64,000 nt of DNA, from contig NC_064615.1 of NCBI RefSeq assembly GCF_023898315.1, positions 5,838,501 to 5,902,500 of the forward strand, written 5' to 3'. A model generated the notes under the pieces. That model saw only the letters and a program-made list of their open reading frames with translations. It did not search any database and had not been told where the DNA came from. A program made the position numbers and the translations under genes. This document shows positions 45,612-57,765 of the stretch, in pieces. How positions within the stretch are numbered: position 1 is the first letter of the stretch; each line of letters opens with the position of its first letter. This DNA comes from Schistocerca nitens. Taxonomy: Eukaryota; Arthropoda; Insecta; Orthoptera; Acrididae.

Positions 45612-48600
45612 ACTGTTCCCATGAAACTGCTTAAATTACGAGGTACGTATGTCCCTTTTTTTTATGAGAACACCAAGAAAGAGTACAGCAGCACTAGAAA
45701 GTGTATGCTCTTTACACCACAACGCACAGTTACAATGGCTTGCCAATGCCATTTTCCCGCTAAGTGCAGCCAACGAAGGAAAGCTTGGACGATGCGCACC
45801 CTTGATCAATCTTCCCTTATGTTTTACTGCAAATGACACAGAACTCTCTTTCATGAGCTCTAAGTTTTGTATCTGATGATAGCACTGGGCAAAACACGTC
45901 ACTAACGTGATACATAAAAATGTTCCTTACAGCGATCTAGATAATATTATTCGCAAAAATAAAATAAAATTATAGCAAATATTTATACAAAATTATGTAT
46001 ACAACGTAAAAAGATCATTAGAACGAAAACAGTAGAAAAAGGAGAAAAAGCTAAAGAACTAACTAAATTACGATTATGTTACATCGGGGAAGAGGCCACT
46101 TAATTGCAGGAAACGGCCATTTATCAGCAGAGAAAGTGAAAGGACGCCTTTTCGCAATTGGAGGCGGTAATTGTATGCAGGGTACTGGAGCATCCTATTA
46201 GGGGCCGAGGCCGCAGGGCTGCCAGGTGGTCCGCCCAGGAGGAAACACAACCGGTTCACCGCGACGAGGGGAACACGGGAAGGCAAACTGCACTGCAAGG
46301 TGAACGCAGAGGGCCATGTGCGTGAGTAACAGCGGTCACCTCGGAGGCGAGGCAACAGTTTAAACACGGGAGCCACATATTTTGCAGACGTGCATATTAA
46401 TGAACGAGAAGTGTACTTAACTTCAATTACTGCGGGTTAAATTTATGACTTAGCTCAGGATTCCAGAGCACATTCTTCCTTCCTGCTCTAAAGATGAGCT
46501 TTGCATCAATGTACGGTTGCTTGTAAAAGACGAGAAAGCACTATATTGGTAAGCTTCATCAGCTTGAATTTCGTTGTGACGTTACTGTCACATACCAGCT
46601 CCTTCGGCTTTTGAAAGCCCGACCAGTGCCTACAGCCAGTGTGGTGAGTGGACGCTGCGGCCGCCCAGGAAGCCCCAGACAGTAAATGGGCAGGACATTT
46701 TTTCATTTCTGTGCGAACATCAAAGAGCAAGACACACCACCACCATCCGACCAGCGCTGGTGAGTAAGTTGCATTCGCTCTAAAAATCTGCTTCAGCCAA
46801 TAGAATTGTTTCGCTCTAGACAATATTCTTGCCGTGTAAGGGTGACCAATCGTGAAGACAGTGTTTCGACCCAGTATCAATTTGCGGTTAAAAAGGAAGT
46901 CTTGTACATAAAACAATGGAATTTACGCGTGATTTCCTTTGTTTTTTCGTGAGTTTAGCCCATCATACTGTCAACAGCAAGGAGGCGTCCCCTCCGTGTC
47001 GAGTTTCTTGAAATAGAGGGAGTTGGGAAGGAGCAAGGAAGTCAGGGAAATTGGTGGCCGGCTACTGTCTGGAGAAGTAATTCTGTAAGGATCACGTCCT
47101 AGCTGCTGTCTGGAGTTGTTCGTCGCACTTTGCTATTCTTGAGGAAATTTAAGTTCGCAATCTGTATTAGCACGATCCATATTCTGAGCTGCTCGCTTTC
47201 TTTTTTGTTTATAACACGCAACTTGTGTTGTCGATTTGATTTATTGTAGGCTGTAATTTTTGATTCTTTAACTTTAAATTCGTGAACTGCACAGATATGG
47301 AACTTGGTGCTTTAATCTCCATGCAGTCGTCTAGCTAAATTTTGGTGTCTCCCAATGTGTTAGCGTTTCTTTGTCTGGTTAATACAACATACAGTTAACT
47401 TTGGTCTCTGCCAATTTGTTGTTAATTTATTGAAGCATACATGCCAAATTAACTCCTGTTACATGCATACTTGACTTAAATTTCAAGATACTTTAACTTT
47501 TTCTGGTTAGATGCACCATTAAAGATAAATGGAACCTGTTGTACACTCAGTTGGTTACTTTCGTAGTGTCGCAATTGTCCTTGAGCACAGTGGCCAAATA
47601 CAAAGACAGTTTGCTTATTATTTTGTGAAAGTGACGGACATTGCACTTGCTCGTCTTGTATTACCACGATTCGATTTCATTAAGTAGGAAGAGTTGAGTC
47701 CACTTCCTCTAGAAGTATAAGTTGATCGTGGGCAGGTATTAGTTCACAATCTAATCACCAGATTAGGAAATTTCATCGTACTCACATGAACAGATAGTCA
47801 AACACTCACTAGGTTTTCACACTTTTACCTGAGACGAATTTTTCCGGAAATAAAAAAATTAGCTCTAATATCGCGGTCCCAGACATGGTTCTCGGAGGTT
47901 TCTTTTCTTTGTAAACCACGTGCAGGAACTGGAAATCCCCTGTCAAATATTCCCAAATATGACCGCTGACGTCCCACTACCAACTCGCCTCTTATTTGGC
48001 TCAAAAGATGCTATAATAGGGGCATGGTCTCAAACAGGTCGTTGTGCCCTTCGAGCAAGAGAATGAAACATATTACATTAAAATTGTTCCTTATAAAAAT
48101 TTTAATCGACCCAATTTTATTTTCACAGACACAGCTTCACTCTCTGCATTCCCGAAGCCTTACTTCCCTGCATACATGCTTTAGCAACAGACGCTTCTGA
48201 CACGTTCTACACCAAGTTTATTACTATCGATTTTTTACACCCAGCATAGAGGGTGGATCACTAACCCCCTTTGGATATTCCCGAAGTTAATTTTGCATCT
48301 GACAGTTTCGGGTCATATATAACACTATCTACTGGTTGCCAAAAGTCAGTCACAGTATGTTACAAAGCAAGCAAGAGGTTCGAAAAATTCTTACTACAAT
48401 AATCCAGATTCTTTTCTTTTTTTCCAAATATTTCCCATATCCTTACAGAGATACCACAGGTAAAAACAAATCTAATATATACTTGTTGAGATATGGAGAG
48501 TTTTGTTTGTGTTGACAACGGTACCCTCTGGTGTAGACCTTTCAACTTTCTTTACAGTTTCTTTTATTAGTTGTGTTTGTCACTGTACATAGTTCTCTGA

Positions 48601-49425
48601 CTCTCGGAGCGTCTACAGACATAACACATTCAACCTTCTCCTTCATCAGCCATTCTCTACAGATCATATTCATGTTGTGTTGGCATTAGAAGATGATTAG
48701 TGATTCCGTGGATAGTGACATTATAAATCCTACTATTGCATACAAGAAATGGCTGACGTGGTGTTCTGCTAGGACTTCGCCAACGGTATTAACCGCCAGG
48801 CACTTGTCATTATCATGTACGCCGGACGACATTCTAAACATCCCATTCCACCTAAAAAAAAAATGTAAAAAAAAAACTGTTCAGTAGCTTACTTACACGG
48901 ACAAGAAATCATTCTAGATCTCACACAGTTTGCATACTGGTTACGCAAAAGCGAATGAAAGACGATCCTGATACAAGTGTAAAAGAATTAGAGATGTTAA
49001 AGCTATAAACTACTTCCCTGCATTGTCTGTTCTACACGAGCAGTTACTGTAACAATATTGCTTACAGTGTGCTTAGGCCACAAAACCACGGTCGCACGGT
49101 TGTCAGATGATTCTAAGTTGCCACAGGATTCTAAACCGGATCGCAGCAGATCCGCAGTACAGAGCTTGCATTTGATGTATGGATGAAGCGCAGTTTACAG
49201 AGAGCGTGGTATTACACTGTCTGACAACAGAAGTGAAGCACGCAGAAGACACGGTCGGATGTGAGTGTAACTTCGTACCGTACACAACATCAGCAGGTAT
49301 GGAAATGATTAGAGCTCCAGTACTCTGTGACAAGTAGAACGGCATTGGTGTTGTTCGTGTTCAGTGTTGTTACCACGAATACAGTGTGCGTGACAGATCT
49401 TGAGACATCACTGTAAAGGACACAC
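45612..49425. other. No gene recognised
   Basis: A 3.8-kb stretch of mostly AT-rich DNA with a moderately GC-rich part at 46190-46350. Open frames at 45609-45902 overlap in sense and antisense, and the 136-codon frame at 46506-46916 (minus) matches nothing I know. Confidence 0.3.
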
Positions 49426-49720
49426 AGATGTCACGTAAACGTGTGGAGCAGAGTCATCAGCTCCTGACACAGCTTGAAAGCGGTATCATCGTGGGTCTCC
49501 CTTTGCCTGGCTAATCGAATCGTGCAGTATCCAGATACGTGGGGCATTCAGGTTTGACAGTGCCCTGATGTCGCACACCATGGGAACGTGAGGCCTGGTA
49601 ATCGTCGTCAAAGTCTGCGGTCGACAACATCTGGCCACCGCGAGGGGAGATCGCCATACCTTGGTCCAAGTTACAGTCGCTCTTTACCAAAACTACGGTC
49701 TGATGGTTTTGGCACGATAC
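49426..49720 (+). pseudogene. Tc1-like transposase N-terminal fossil
   Basis: ATG 49428 gives MSRKRVEQSHQLLTQLESGIIVGLPLPG*SNRAVSRYVGHSGLTV, the first HTH of a Tc1-like transposase (compare 'QL..FERG.IVGL..AG.S.R.I...VGHS..TV'). A stop follows at residue ~29 and the frame degrades by about 49600. The upstream 250 bp may be its leader. No catalytic domain is attached here. Confidence 0.55.
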
Positions 49721-49876
49721 ATGAATGGCGTAGTAAACCGTAGGGTTACAGGTAGTAGTGGCAGCATTGGTAGCGAAAGAAACGTAAATAAATGTGTAAG
49801 AGAGGAAATGATTGCTTGTTTTGCACGTAATTAGAACCGCGCATCGCCCAGTGTTACTCCATTGTCTATTTTATAT

Positions 49877-49907
49877 CCTTATAAAATGTAAATTGCATTT
49901 TATAAGG
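49877..49907. repeat. Perfect 12-bp-arm hairpin
   Basis: ccttataaaatg then a 7-base loop then cattttataagg. It is AT-rich and a chance origin is plausible. Confidence 0.7.
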
Positions 49908-50418
49908 AAAAAACAAAATTAGCTGCTCGTGTAACCTATGTGATTTTATGTACGCAAAACTGTACTTTTGCGTAAGTAGAGTTTACGTGCACAAACACTA
50001 AAATTCCATGTAATTATTGTTTTATTTTCTTCAATAGAATGTTATTCATATTTTCAAAAAGACAAGAGTTTCGTTTTATAACTGACAACTGCGGAAGTTG
50101 TTTGGCAATAACAGAAACATCTTTGTATAAGCTGGACGAAATACTGAAGCAATGTTTGGTATGTTTTAGTTTTGGATTATTTAAATTATACATTTTTTTG
50201 AGGACATCGCGTGCTAGCGCTGTATAATACATTATTATTTTTGTATTTTTACTATAACATCCCTCTGTTTCATGTTAGAAATAAACAGTTTTCAAGTAGA
50301 ATCTGAGTTGAACAATGACAATTTCAATTTCGCTATGAATATTTTTTATTTCTAGCGAATAGACTGGAGAATAACTACGTAGAACAAAAATGTTCGGTAG
50401 GTTACGTGTCCCTTTATA

Positions 50419-51840
50419 CACTCCTGGAAATGGAAAAAAGAACACATTGACACCGGTGTGTCAGACCCACCATACTTGCTCCGGACACTGCGAGAGGGCT
50501 GTACAAGCAATGATCACACGCACGGCACAGCGGACACACCAGGAACCGCGGTGTTGGCCGTCGAATGGCGCTAGCTGCGCAGCATTTGTGCACCGCCGCC
50601 GTCAGTGTCAGCCAGTTTGCCGTGGCATACGGAGCTCCATCGCAGTCTTTAACACTGGTAGCATGCCGCGACAGCGTGGACGTGAACCGTATGTGCAATT
50701 GACGGACTTTGAGCGAGGGCGTATAGTGGGCATGCGGGAGGCCGGGTAGACGTACCGCCGAATTGCTCAACACGTGGGGCGTGAGGTCTCCACAGTACAT
50801 CGATGTTGTCGCCAGTGGTCGGCGGAAGGTGCACGTGCCCGTCGACCTGGGACCGGACCGCAGCGACGCACGGATGCACGCCAAGACCGTAGGATCCTAC
50901 GCAGTGCCGTAGGGGACCGCACCGCCACTTCCCAGCAAATTAGGGACACTGTTGCTCCTGGGGTATCGGCGAGGACCATTCGCAACCGTCTCCATGAAGC
51001 TGGGCTACGGTCCCGCACACCGTTAGGCCGTCTTCCGCTCACGCCCCAACATCGTGCAGCCCGCCTCCAGTGGTGTCGCGACAGGCGTGAATGGAGGGAC
51101 GAATGGAGACGTGTCGTCTTCAGCGATGAGAGTCGCTTCTGCCTTGGTGCCAATGATGGTCGTATGCGTGTTTGGCGCCGTGCAGGTGAGCGCCACAATC
51201 AGGACCGCATACGACCGAGGCACACAGGGCCAACACCCGGCATCATGGTGTGGGGAGCGATCTCCTACACTGGCCGTACACCACTGGTGATCGTCGAGGG
51301 GACACTGAATAGTGCACGGTACATCCAAACCGTCATCGAACCCATCGTTCTACCATTCCTAGACCGGCAAGGGAACTTGCTGTTCCAACAGGACAATGCA
51401 CGTCCGCATGTATCCCGTGCCACCCAACGTGCTCTAGAAGGTGTAAGTCAACTACCCTGGCCAGCAAGATGTCCGGATCTGTCCCCCATTGAGCATGTTT
51501 GGGACTGGATGAAGCGTCGTCTCACGCGGTCTGCACGTCCAGCACGAACGCTGGTCCAACTGAGGCGCCAGGTGGAAATGGCATGGCAAGCCGTTCCACA
51601 GGACTACATCCAGCATCTCTACGATCGTCTCCATGGGAGAATAGCAGCCTGCATTGCTGCGAAAGGTGGATATACACTGTACTAGTGCCGACATTGTGCA
51701 TGCTCTGTTGCCTGTGTCTATGTGCCTGTGGTTCTGTCAGTGTGATCATGTGATGTATCTGACCCCAGGAATGTGTCAATAAAGTTTCCCCTTCCTGGGA
51801 CAATGAATTCACGGTGTTCTTATTTCAATTTCCAGGAGTG
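50419..51840 (+). mobile_element. Tc1-like element copy B
   Basis: 1422 bp, flanked by TA (50417-50418 and 51841-51842), with the same CACTCCTGGAAAT inverted repeats as copies A and C. It shares variants with C against A, for example SPDLSP preceded by PARC rather than PGRS. Confidence 0.95.
50663..51685 (+). pseudogene. Tc1-like transposase with single nonsense codon
   Basis: Same 341-codon frame as copy A from ATG 50663. Codon 29, Trp (TGG) in A and C, is TAG at 50747-50749, inside the first DNA-binding helix-turn-helix. The rest is intact: D155 (FSDESRF), D244 (QQDNARPH) and E277 (SPIEHVW) are present, again with 32 residues between D244 and E277. Without readthrough or downstream re-initiation no full transposase can be made, but the intact ends mean the element could be moved in trans by the product of copy A. 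Few other differences separate it from A, so the inactivation is recent. Confidence 0.9.
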
Positions 51841-51989
51841 TATATCCGTATTCAGTTTAACTGCTTCCGGTCTCTAGGTGAAGCTAGTAAGACACCTCTA
51901 GCTTACACGAACAAAGCAATCGAAAGGGGGTAACGACCAATAGGTTTGCAACACACGTAAAGTACAGGAATGCTGACCAAAGCTACTAG

Positions 51990-52380
51990 GAAAACTACCG
52001 TAGTTTCCGCTTACATCGGACAGTCTACGGTAATGTGGGAACTCTACACCAGGCGCATCGTAGCCCCTTCAAATCTGCACCTGACATCCGAGAACAAGCT
52101 ACGGAATCCCTGCGGCGCTGTGTGTCATCCGGCGCCAACGTCCAGGGACTAGCAGCGTCCAGCCCGGGGAGTTGCAGCAGTCCCGTGGCGACACAGTCAG
52201 CTGTAGGCACGTCTGGAGTGGTGCCACGACGGGGACGCACGAACAGCTGACGAGTGCCGCTGCGTCGTGATCGGTGATGAATCACGTTTCTCAATTACCC
52301 CAGGAGATCGTCATCAGCAGGTATGGTGGCGACCTGCGGATGTAAAGCTCGACCGATGGATCGTGATGAAACGTGTATAA
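51990..52380 (+). pseudogene. Tc1-like transposase fragment (family 4)
   Basis: One frame reads LHQAHRSPFKSAPDIREQATESLRRCVSS (52041-52130). After a shift another reads RLEWCHDGDARTADECRCVVIGDESRFSITPGDRHQQVWW (52212-52330), which contains the first catalytic Asp in the DESRF motif. The LHQ..H.PF.SA..IREQA..SL block recurs on the minus strand at 62830-63040, so both are the same family. The C-terminal half and the other catalytic residues are missing. Confidence 0.6.
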
Positions 52381-52599
52381 CACTTTAAGCGCCCAAGGTT
52401 CACAATTAACTACAGAGCCACAGAAGAAGAAGAGACAATCTTCGACATCGAGTGAACTGTGAAGCGTCCTCCTACACATTCGGCTTTACTATTTTACGAC
52501 GTGCCAACTGTGTGTGTGTGTGTTGTGAGAGTGGGGTACTATCGCCTTCATCAGTCAGCGAGAGCGTGGGAAGCTTCCCCGCCGTCTAACGGTCGCTCC

Positions 52600-52980
52600 G
52601 AAATCCTACAAGGCGCGAAAATGCAGAGAGCTGAACGCGTTTCCGTCACGGCGCGCCGTCTGCCGGGGACAAAAGTGGTCGCCGGCGGCACTTCTTGCCG
52701 GCCAGGAGCGCTCTTCTTGCCGTACAAGGCTGGGCGGGCCGCGACGTGAGCGCAGCCGGCCCGGTTCTCACCTCACCTGGCGCGGCGCGGCGCGGCGACA
52801 CTTGCTGCAGCGGCGGACCGCGCGCTCCCGGACGCCTCCTGTTTTGGCGGAGAGAACGCCTGCCTGCCTGCCTGGTACTCGGACGCGACGTGCGGCGTCG
52901 GCGTCGTTTGTAACACCTTCAAACGGACCCGCGACACCGCCGCACGCCCGTCTTCTGGGAAGTGGCATCTGGGGAACAGC
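52600..52980. other. CpG-rich patch with GCGGC repeats
   Basis: Very CpG-rich (cacggcgcgccgtctgccgg and ggcgcggcgcggcgcggcgac at about 52780). Overlapping open frames on both strands (52695-53092) reflect base composition. It could be a promoter or CpG island. Confidence 0.4.
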
Positions 52981-53309
52981 GAGTAATTACCTTCTGCCTC
53001 TGACACTGTTGCTATCCGAGGCAATGGACACTGAGCAAGAAATGCTCGACGCCTGCTCTACGAGAAAGCTTTTAGCCACATCTCGGCACTGAGCGTACGC
53101 CTATACTTTACTAATTGCCGAGAGAGAAACAGCGGTGGTTGAAGCAGACAGGTGGGATATTAAGACGCTACGGCTCTGAGATAAATCTCAACAAAACAGC
53201 AGGTACTGTAACAACAGTACAATCAGGATGTGGACACTGAGCACTAGACGGTGTCTCACGAGAGGAAGCTGTCTGTCTACTTGTTGCACATTTGGTAGCC
53301 AGTCTCGTT

Positions 53310-53786
53310 GCGGTCCGCCACGACTTCCTCTCCTGTCTCAACCTTTTCGTCTCAGAGTGGTACTTGGATCCTACGTTCTTAGTATTTCTTGAAAGTTCTC
53401 CACTGTCTTGCCCTGCACTTATTAGCTCTTACTGCTACATTTTGTGCCACGGAAGTTATTCGCTGGTACCTCGTAGACGTCCTGTCATCTCGGCCCTTCT
53501 TCTTGTCAGTGTTCTCGCGTATTCCTTTCCGTGCCGATTCCGTTGAGAAACTTTTCATTTGTTATCAGTCCGTCTGAGTTACAACATCCTTCTATAGCAT
53601 CACATCTGAAATGCTTCGATCCTCTTCTTCTCCTGTTTTCTCACAGCACATGACTCACTTCCATACAATATTGTGCCCCAGACGTTCATTCCCTCACCGT
53701 GGATACGTGATAACGCATCTTGCGGCGTCTTAAATTATTCCAAGTCTCTTACATGTGACTTACATAATCGAGTTTGTGCTTTTCTA
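53310..53786 (-). mobile_element. LINE 3' fragment (endonuclease-RT, RTE/CR1-like)
   Basis: The minus strand reads ILYGSESCAVRKQEKKRIEAFQM*CYRRML (about 53680-53590), followed by RRTDN and NEKFLN traces. This is the C-terminal block 'LYGSE.W...K.....IEAFEMWCYRRML.I.W.D...NEEVL' common to arthropod endonuclease-reverse transcriptase LINEs of a group different from the jockey-type copies. It is interrupted at 53789 by the mariner element. Confidence 0.6.
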
Positions 53787-53847
53787 TACATGAGGGACGT
53801 TTGGTAAGTAATACAACACGTTCTTTTCCGAAAGCAGGTTGGTTTTA

Positions 53848-54019
53848 ATGGTTCAAATGGCTCTGAGCACTATGGGACTCAACTGCTGTGGTCATCAGTC
53901 CCCTAGAACTTAGAACTACTTAAACCTAACTAACCTAAGGACATCACACACAGCCATGCCCGAGGCAGGATTCGAACCTGCGACCGTAGCAGTCGCACGG
54001 TTCCGGACTGCGCGCCTAG
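53848..54019 (-). mobile_element. SINE inserted in mariner
   Basis: Minus strand. The shortened head is near 54015, the B-box ggttcgaatcctgcc (complement at about 53965-53980) and the 'ggttagttaggtttaagtag' body are present, and it ends 'gagccatttgaaccat'. The 12-bp duplication aggttggtttta at 53836-53847 and 54020-54031 is mariner sequence, so the SINE is younger. Confidence 0.85.
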
Positions 54020-54072
54020 AGGTTGGTTTTATTCAGCACTCCAGTACACCATATTATTGCCCATTCTTTTGG

Positions 54073-54980
54073 TTAAAAAACCCTACTTTTCCACACAATC
54101 TCCGTCAAGTGCGACACCCTGCTAGGAGTGCCCGTATGCCCGCACGGTCGACATAGGAGCCCAGGTGTTGCTGCATCGATAGCCTCCCCACCATCCACGT
54201 ACTGCTTCCCGCAAAGTGCATCTTTCATTGGGCCAAACAGATGGAAGTCGGAAGGTGCAACACCCAGGCTGTAGGGTGGACCAGGGAGAACAGTCCTGTG
54301 AAGTTTCGTGAGCTCCTCTCGGATGCGCAGACTTGTGTGAGGCCTTGCGTTGTCATGGAGAAGGACAAGTTCGTTTGCATTTTTTTCCTGACGGCAACAC
54401 AATTTACTTCACAGTTTATGGCTGCACCGTGAGGCAGGCCGTCAGACAAAATAACCCCTTCAGAGCCCCAGAAGACCATCGCTGTGCCTTTACCGGCTGT
54501 ATGTGCGGCTTTGAACTTTTTCTTCGTATTACCCTTTTGTTGCTGGTTCGATGTAATGAACCCATGTTTCGCCCCCTGTGTCGATGTTTGACAAAAAACT
54601 GTCACGTGTAGCCTCGTAATGTGCCAGCAACTTTGCACAGAGGGTCCTTCGTTGCTCTTCGTCGTCTTCTGTAAGGCAGGTAAGAACCCAGCGGGCGCAC
54701 CCCTTTGAAGTATCCCAATAGGTGGATGAGTGTGTCAGCACTACCAACGAGAGACGTCCAATTGAGCAGCGAGGTGTTTGACTGCGAGTCGTCTATCATC
54801 TCGAATAAGAGTGTCCGCACGTTCGAATACTGAACGAGTCACAGCTCCGTGCGGCCAGACGACACGCGTGAGATCACAAAGGGTTAGGGCGACCTTGTTG
54901 GGATGATGACAGACGCGTCGTCCAACGACTCGACAAGCTTTTGTGCTCTGCTAGGTCTTCGTAGAAATTTTGCAAGTTCC
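54073..54980 (-). pseudogene. Mariner (DD34D) transposase, degenerate
   Basis: The minus strand, read high to low, gives scattered N-terminal HTH traces (about 54980-54830), then LNWTSLVGSADTLIHLLGYFKG and RWVLTCLTEDDEEQRRTLCAKLLAHYEA (54780-54620). It continues with NIDTGGETWVHY (first Asp reads Gly or is shifted, about 54580), a central block with FKAAHTAGKGTAMVFWGSEGVIL, then LLHDNARPHTSLRIREELTKLHRTVLP (second Asp, about 54370-54290) and APSDFHLFGPMKDALCGKQY (third Asp). Several frameshifts and stops are present. It is related to the 'irritans'-type mariners common in insects. It cannot be functional. Confidence 0.8.
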
Positions 54981-55210
54981 TATGAATATCTGTGACACTC
55001 TGCCAAAAGAAACTCAGTGACAGCTATCTGGTTGGGACGCACGCCCACAGACGCCAGTTTGAAGTCTAAGCGCGCCGCGACCTATCAGAATTATATGAAA
55101 CTATAGGGGCTCAAGCGGGAATATTCCACGACATCTCACAGCAAATTCTGATTTTTAAACCGAAATTCGTTGAGAGGGCGTGTAATGCGTTACTCACTGG
55201 ACGCCCCTCG

Positions 55211-57655
55211 TAAGTAACCGCTCTGGTCCTGCCACTGAGTCGCCGGGGTGCCTCTCGGTCGTGTGCCGCCTGTGTTTCGTTGGCGCCCAGCTATTTACGT
55301 GACTCTTTTAGATGTGGATGTTAATACTGCGAATATTATTGATTTTCCACATTGCCCTTCTGTGTTTCGTGGTGGTCGTGTTGATTTTCCATTGACTGAT
55401 ATTGAAATTCAAGCTGGTCAAGCGTAGCTTACTGTTACTATTGTTCGTGTTGACTCTGTGTTACGTTCATTGGCTACTAGTTCGGAGAATTTTGCTCCCC
55501 GTGATTTGGCTGTATATCGAAATTTCTGATACTAGTAAATTTCTTTTGACTGGGATTACCCTCTTTGTCTGTGCTTTTAATGTCCCCTTTGCATTTTACG
55601 CCATACGTTACTCTTCTTCCGACCCAGCAGAACTATTTAACAATTCCAATCCTAACTTCATCGCTGATCTCATGTCCGATACTTCATTACTCACGTCTTC
55701 CTTCGGTTAGAATAACATTCTCAATTGGTAATTCTTTCTTCTCCTACTTGCATCACCTATAACTGTGCGAACTACCTCTGAACAGATCTCATATTACATT
55801 ACGAGTGTAAAGAATGTCAACAAATACTCATCCGAATAAATGCAGTCTAAGGTGGGGATCAAGGTTCCTTTGAGGATAACTGATGTGAATCCATCGTACA
55901 ACGGTTATTCAAGCAATATTGAATATCCTCAGTATTGCTAAAGTTATTTTTACCTTCGTTCAATTAGTTCTCTAATCTTAACACATGTCTACTCATGGGA
56001 GTATTGGATGAGAATTTGTACTACCTTAATACTTTTTTCTGTTAATGCACGAGCACGAAATCAGGACCTATCATGGTAGTTTTCCTACAACGCTGAAAAA
56101 AGCAGCCGAATGGGACTATTTAGTTAGACTTTTCAGAAATTTATTTTGTTCCTTTGCATTAGTCTGTCGATGAAACTACCATTTTACTGAACTCATTGCT
56201 GGTACTCTAAAAAGATGAACATATTTGATTTTCTTTTCTGTTATGGATCGTTCCGGAAGCCTGAGGCAGTGTTCGTTGGAATAACACGTTTCTTAAGCTT
56301 TTAATAATAATTTCATTGTTAAATTACGGACATAGTTTAGAAATATATCAGCCATCTCGCCTTACGCCCTCATGTGTTTCTCAGAAACTGGAGAATATGC
56401 TACAAAGTCTGTTCTTAGTAACGGAAAATAATATTTACTGCTGCAGTTCCATGTGTTTACTCATTTTTGCGCATCAGTTTTTCAACCTTTGTATGGAAAT
56501 TAGTTGTGCATCTTTTCGCAGGCAAGTTGTAGATAGATGAAACTGGCAGGCCATAGTGAAACGTTATTTGCGCGAGCTTCTGGGTCAATTGATAGACGCT
56601 AAGACAACAAAACCACAGGAAAATAATAAATCAATATGAAATGTTACTTTCCAGCTGTATGAATATACTTGAATAAATGAGCTACGTACAAGAAGTTTCA
56701 AGTTCGCGTCCTTACACTGAGAGCTTGTGGTATGTTTGAACTTGAAGAGCGACTTCTACGGCAAGTAAGATGTCAGGCGCAGCGGTACAGAACGGCTTTG
56801 TTCTAGTGCGTTTGCCACACAGCCAAGGTGATCGTTACTGGCAGAGAAGCGGTTTCACAGACAATTGCTCTTTAGCTTTTAGCTTGTTTTATTCGCGCCA
56901 GAATTTGGTTCGGATCGTCTAACTTTACCGCAGGTTGCACACGTAGGAATGCCGCGCGCTTGTCATTGAAAAAAAAAAAAAAGGTACGCGGAAAGTCTCG
57001 CAAACGCTCTGTTCCCATAAATATACGGTAGCCACACGTGAGTCTGCAATTACGTTTTCGAATATCTGACGCGGTTGGAAGACCGCAGTAATTTTCTTTG
57101 TGTGTACTAAGTCGAACAGTGGCCTCGACGCCGACGCGGTCTGCTGTTGCAACCAGAGCGCTTAGCGTTACTCTTGCGAAAATCACACTTACCATTTGTC
57201 ATTTTCAGACTCCTGAGAGATACCTATCAACAGATTCTGTTAAATAACGTTTTCTCTTCATTTATCATTATGCGAATTCACAGTTCTTATGTACAATGTC
57301 CTATTAAACTACAGGCCAGTCACTGAGAAATTCGACAGATGTAATGAAAATTGTTTCGTTAGTATATGGTCAGAAACAAATAGCGATGGAATGTTACTGG
57401 TTGCTTTAGAGCTAAGTCAATGAATATGTTTCCAGGCTTTCCACTGTCGGTAAGTAATGGTTTTGTACTAAAATTACTGAGGGGCGTATGACCAAAATAT
57501 GATTTTATAACTCGATTCAGTAGTCAGGAGGATTGAGCTACGTTATTCACCAAAAATATTTCCGAACCCGTTTAAGGTACCGTAATTCTGTATTCAGCCA
57601 GAAGAGTAAGAATTTTTTGCACTCACTGCAATGTCATTCTTGTTTGGCACAATCA
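55211..57655. other. No gene confirmed
   Basis: Mostly AT-rich. A plus-strand phase at 55239-55421 reads protein-like (VFRGGRVDFPLTDIEIQAGQ before a TAG), and the overlapping frame 55402-55710 is hydrophobic. Neither matches a family I know. A 13-A run lies near 56970. Confidence 0.3.
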
Positions 57656-57659
57656 GCCA

Positions 57660-57765
57660 GGCCACCTTTGTGCGTACAAAACTGTCCCCTTTTGCATTCT
57701 TTCTGCATTCTCCGTAAATAAGTAACACATCTATTTTCTGTGATTCTGAAAGACATTCATTTTTC
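57660..57765 (-). pseudogene. DUF4817-type transposase N-terminal fossil
   Basis: The minus strand reads LSESQKIDVLLIYGECRKNAKGDSFVRTK (57750-57665). 'E..E.VEILLIYGECRKNA..A...Y' is the N-terminal DUF4817 motif of an arthropod transposase group, to which the fragment at 23230 may also belong. Only about 25 residues remain. Confidence 0.55.

Larger units (their letters stand above)
53789..55210 (-). mobile_element. Mariner element interrupted by a SINE
   Basis: The ends are 'catgagggacgtttggtaagtaatacaacac' on the left and, complementary, 'gtgtaatgcgttactcactggacgcccctcg' on the right, with TA flanks at 53787-53788 and 55211-55212. Without the ~184 bp of SINE plus duplication it is about 1.24 kb, the normal mariner length. 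The transposase lies on the minus strand. Confidence 0.85.

Noticed and set aside
49877..49907. 12-bp hairpin as a terminator or regulatory site
   Set aside because: A single short AT-rich palindrome in intergenic eukaryotic DNA. No gene lies next to it.
55402..55710. Hydrophobic 102-codon frame that looks like a membrane protein
   Set aside because: It starts at TTG, derives from T-rich DNA, and overlaps an alternative phase that reads more protein-like. No family or gene context supports it.
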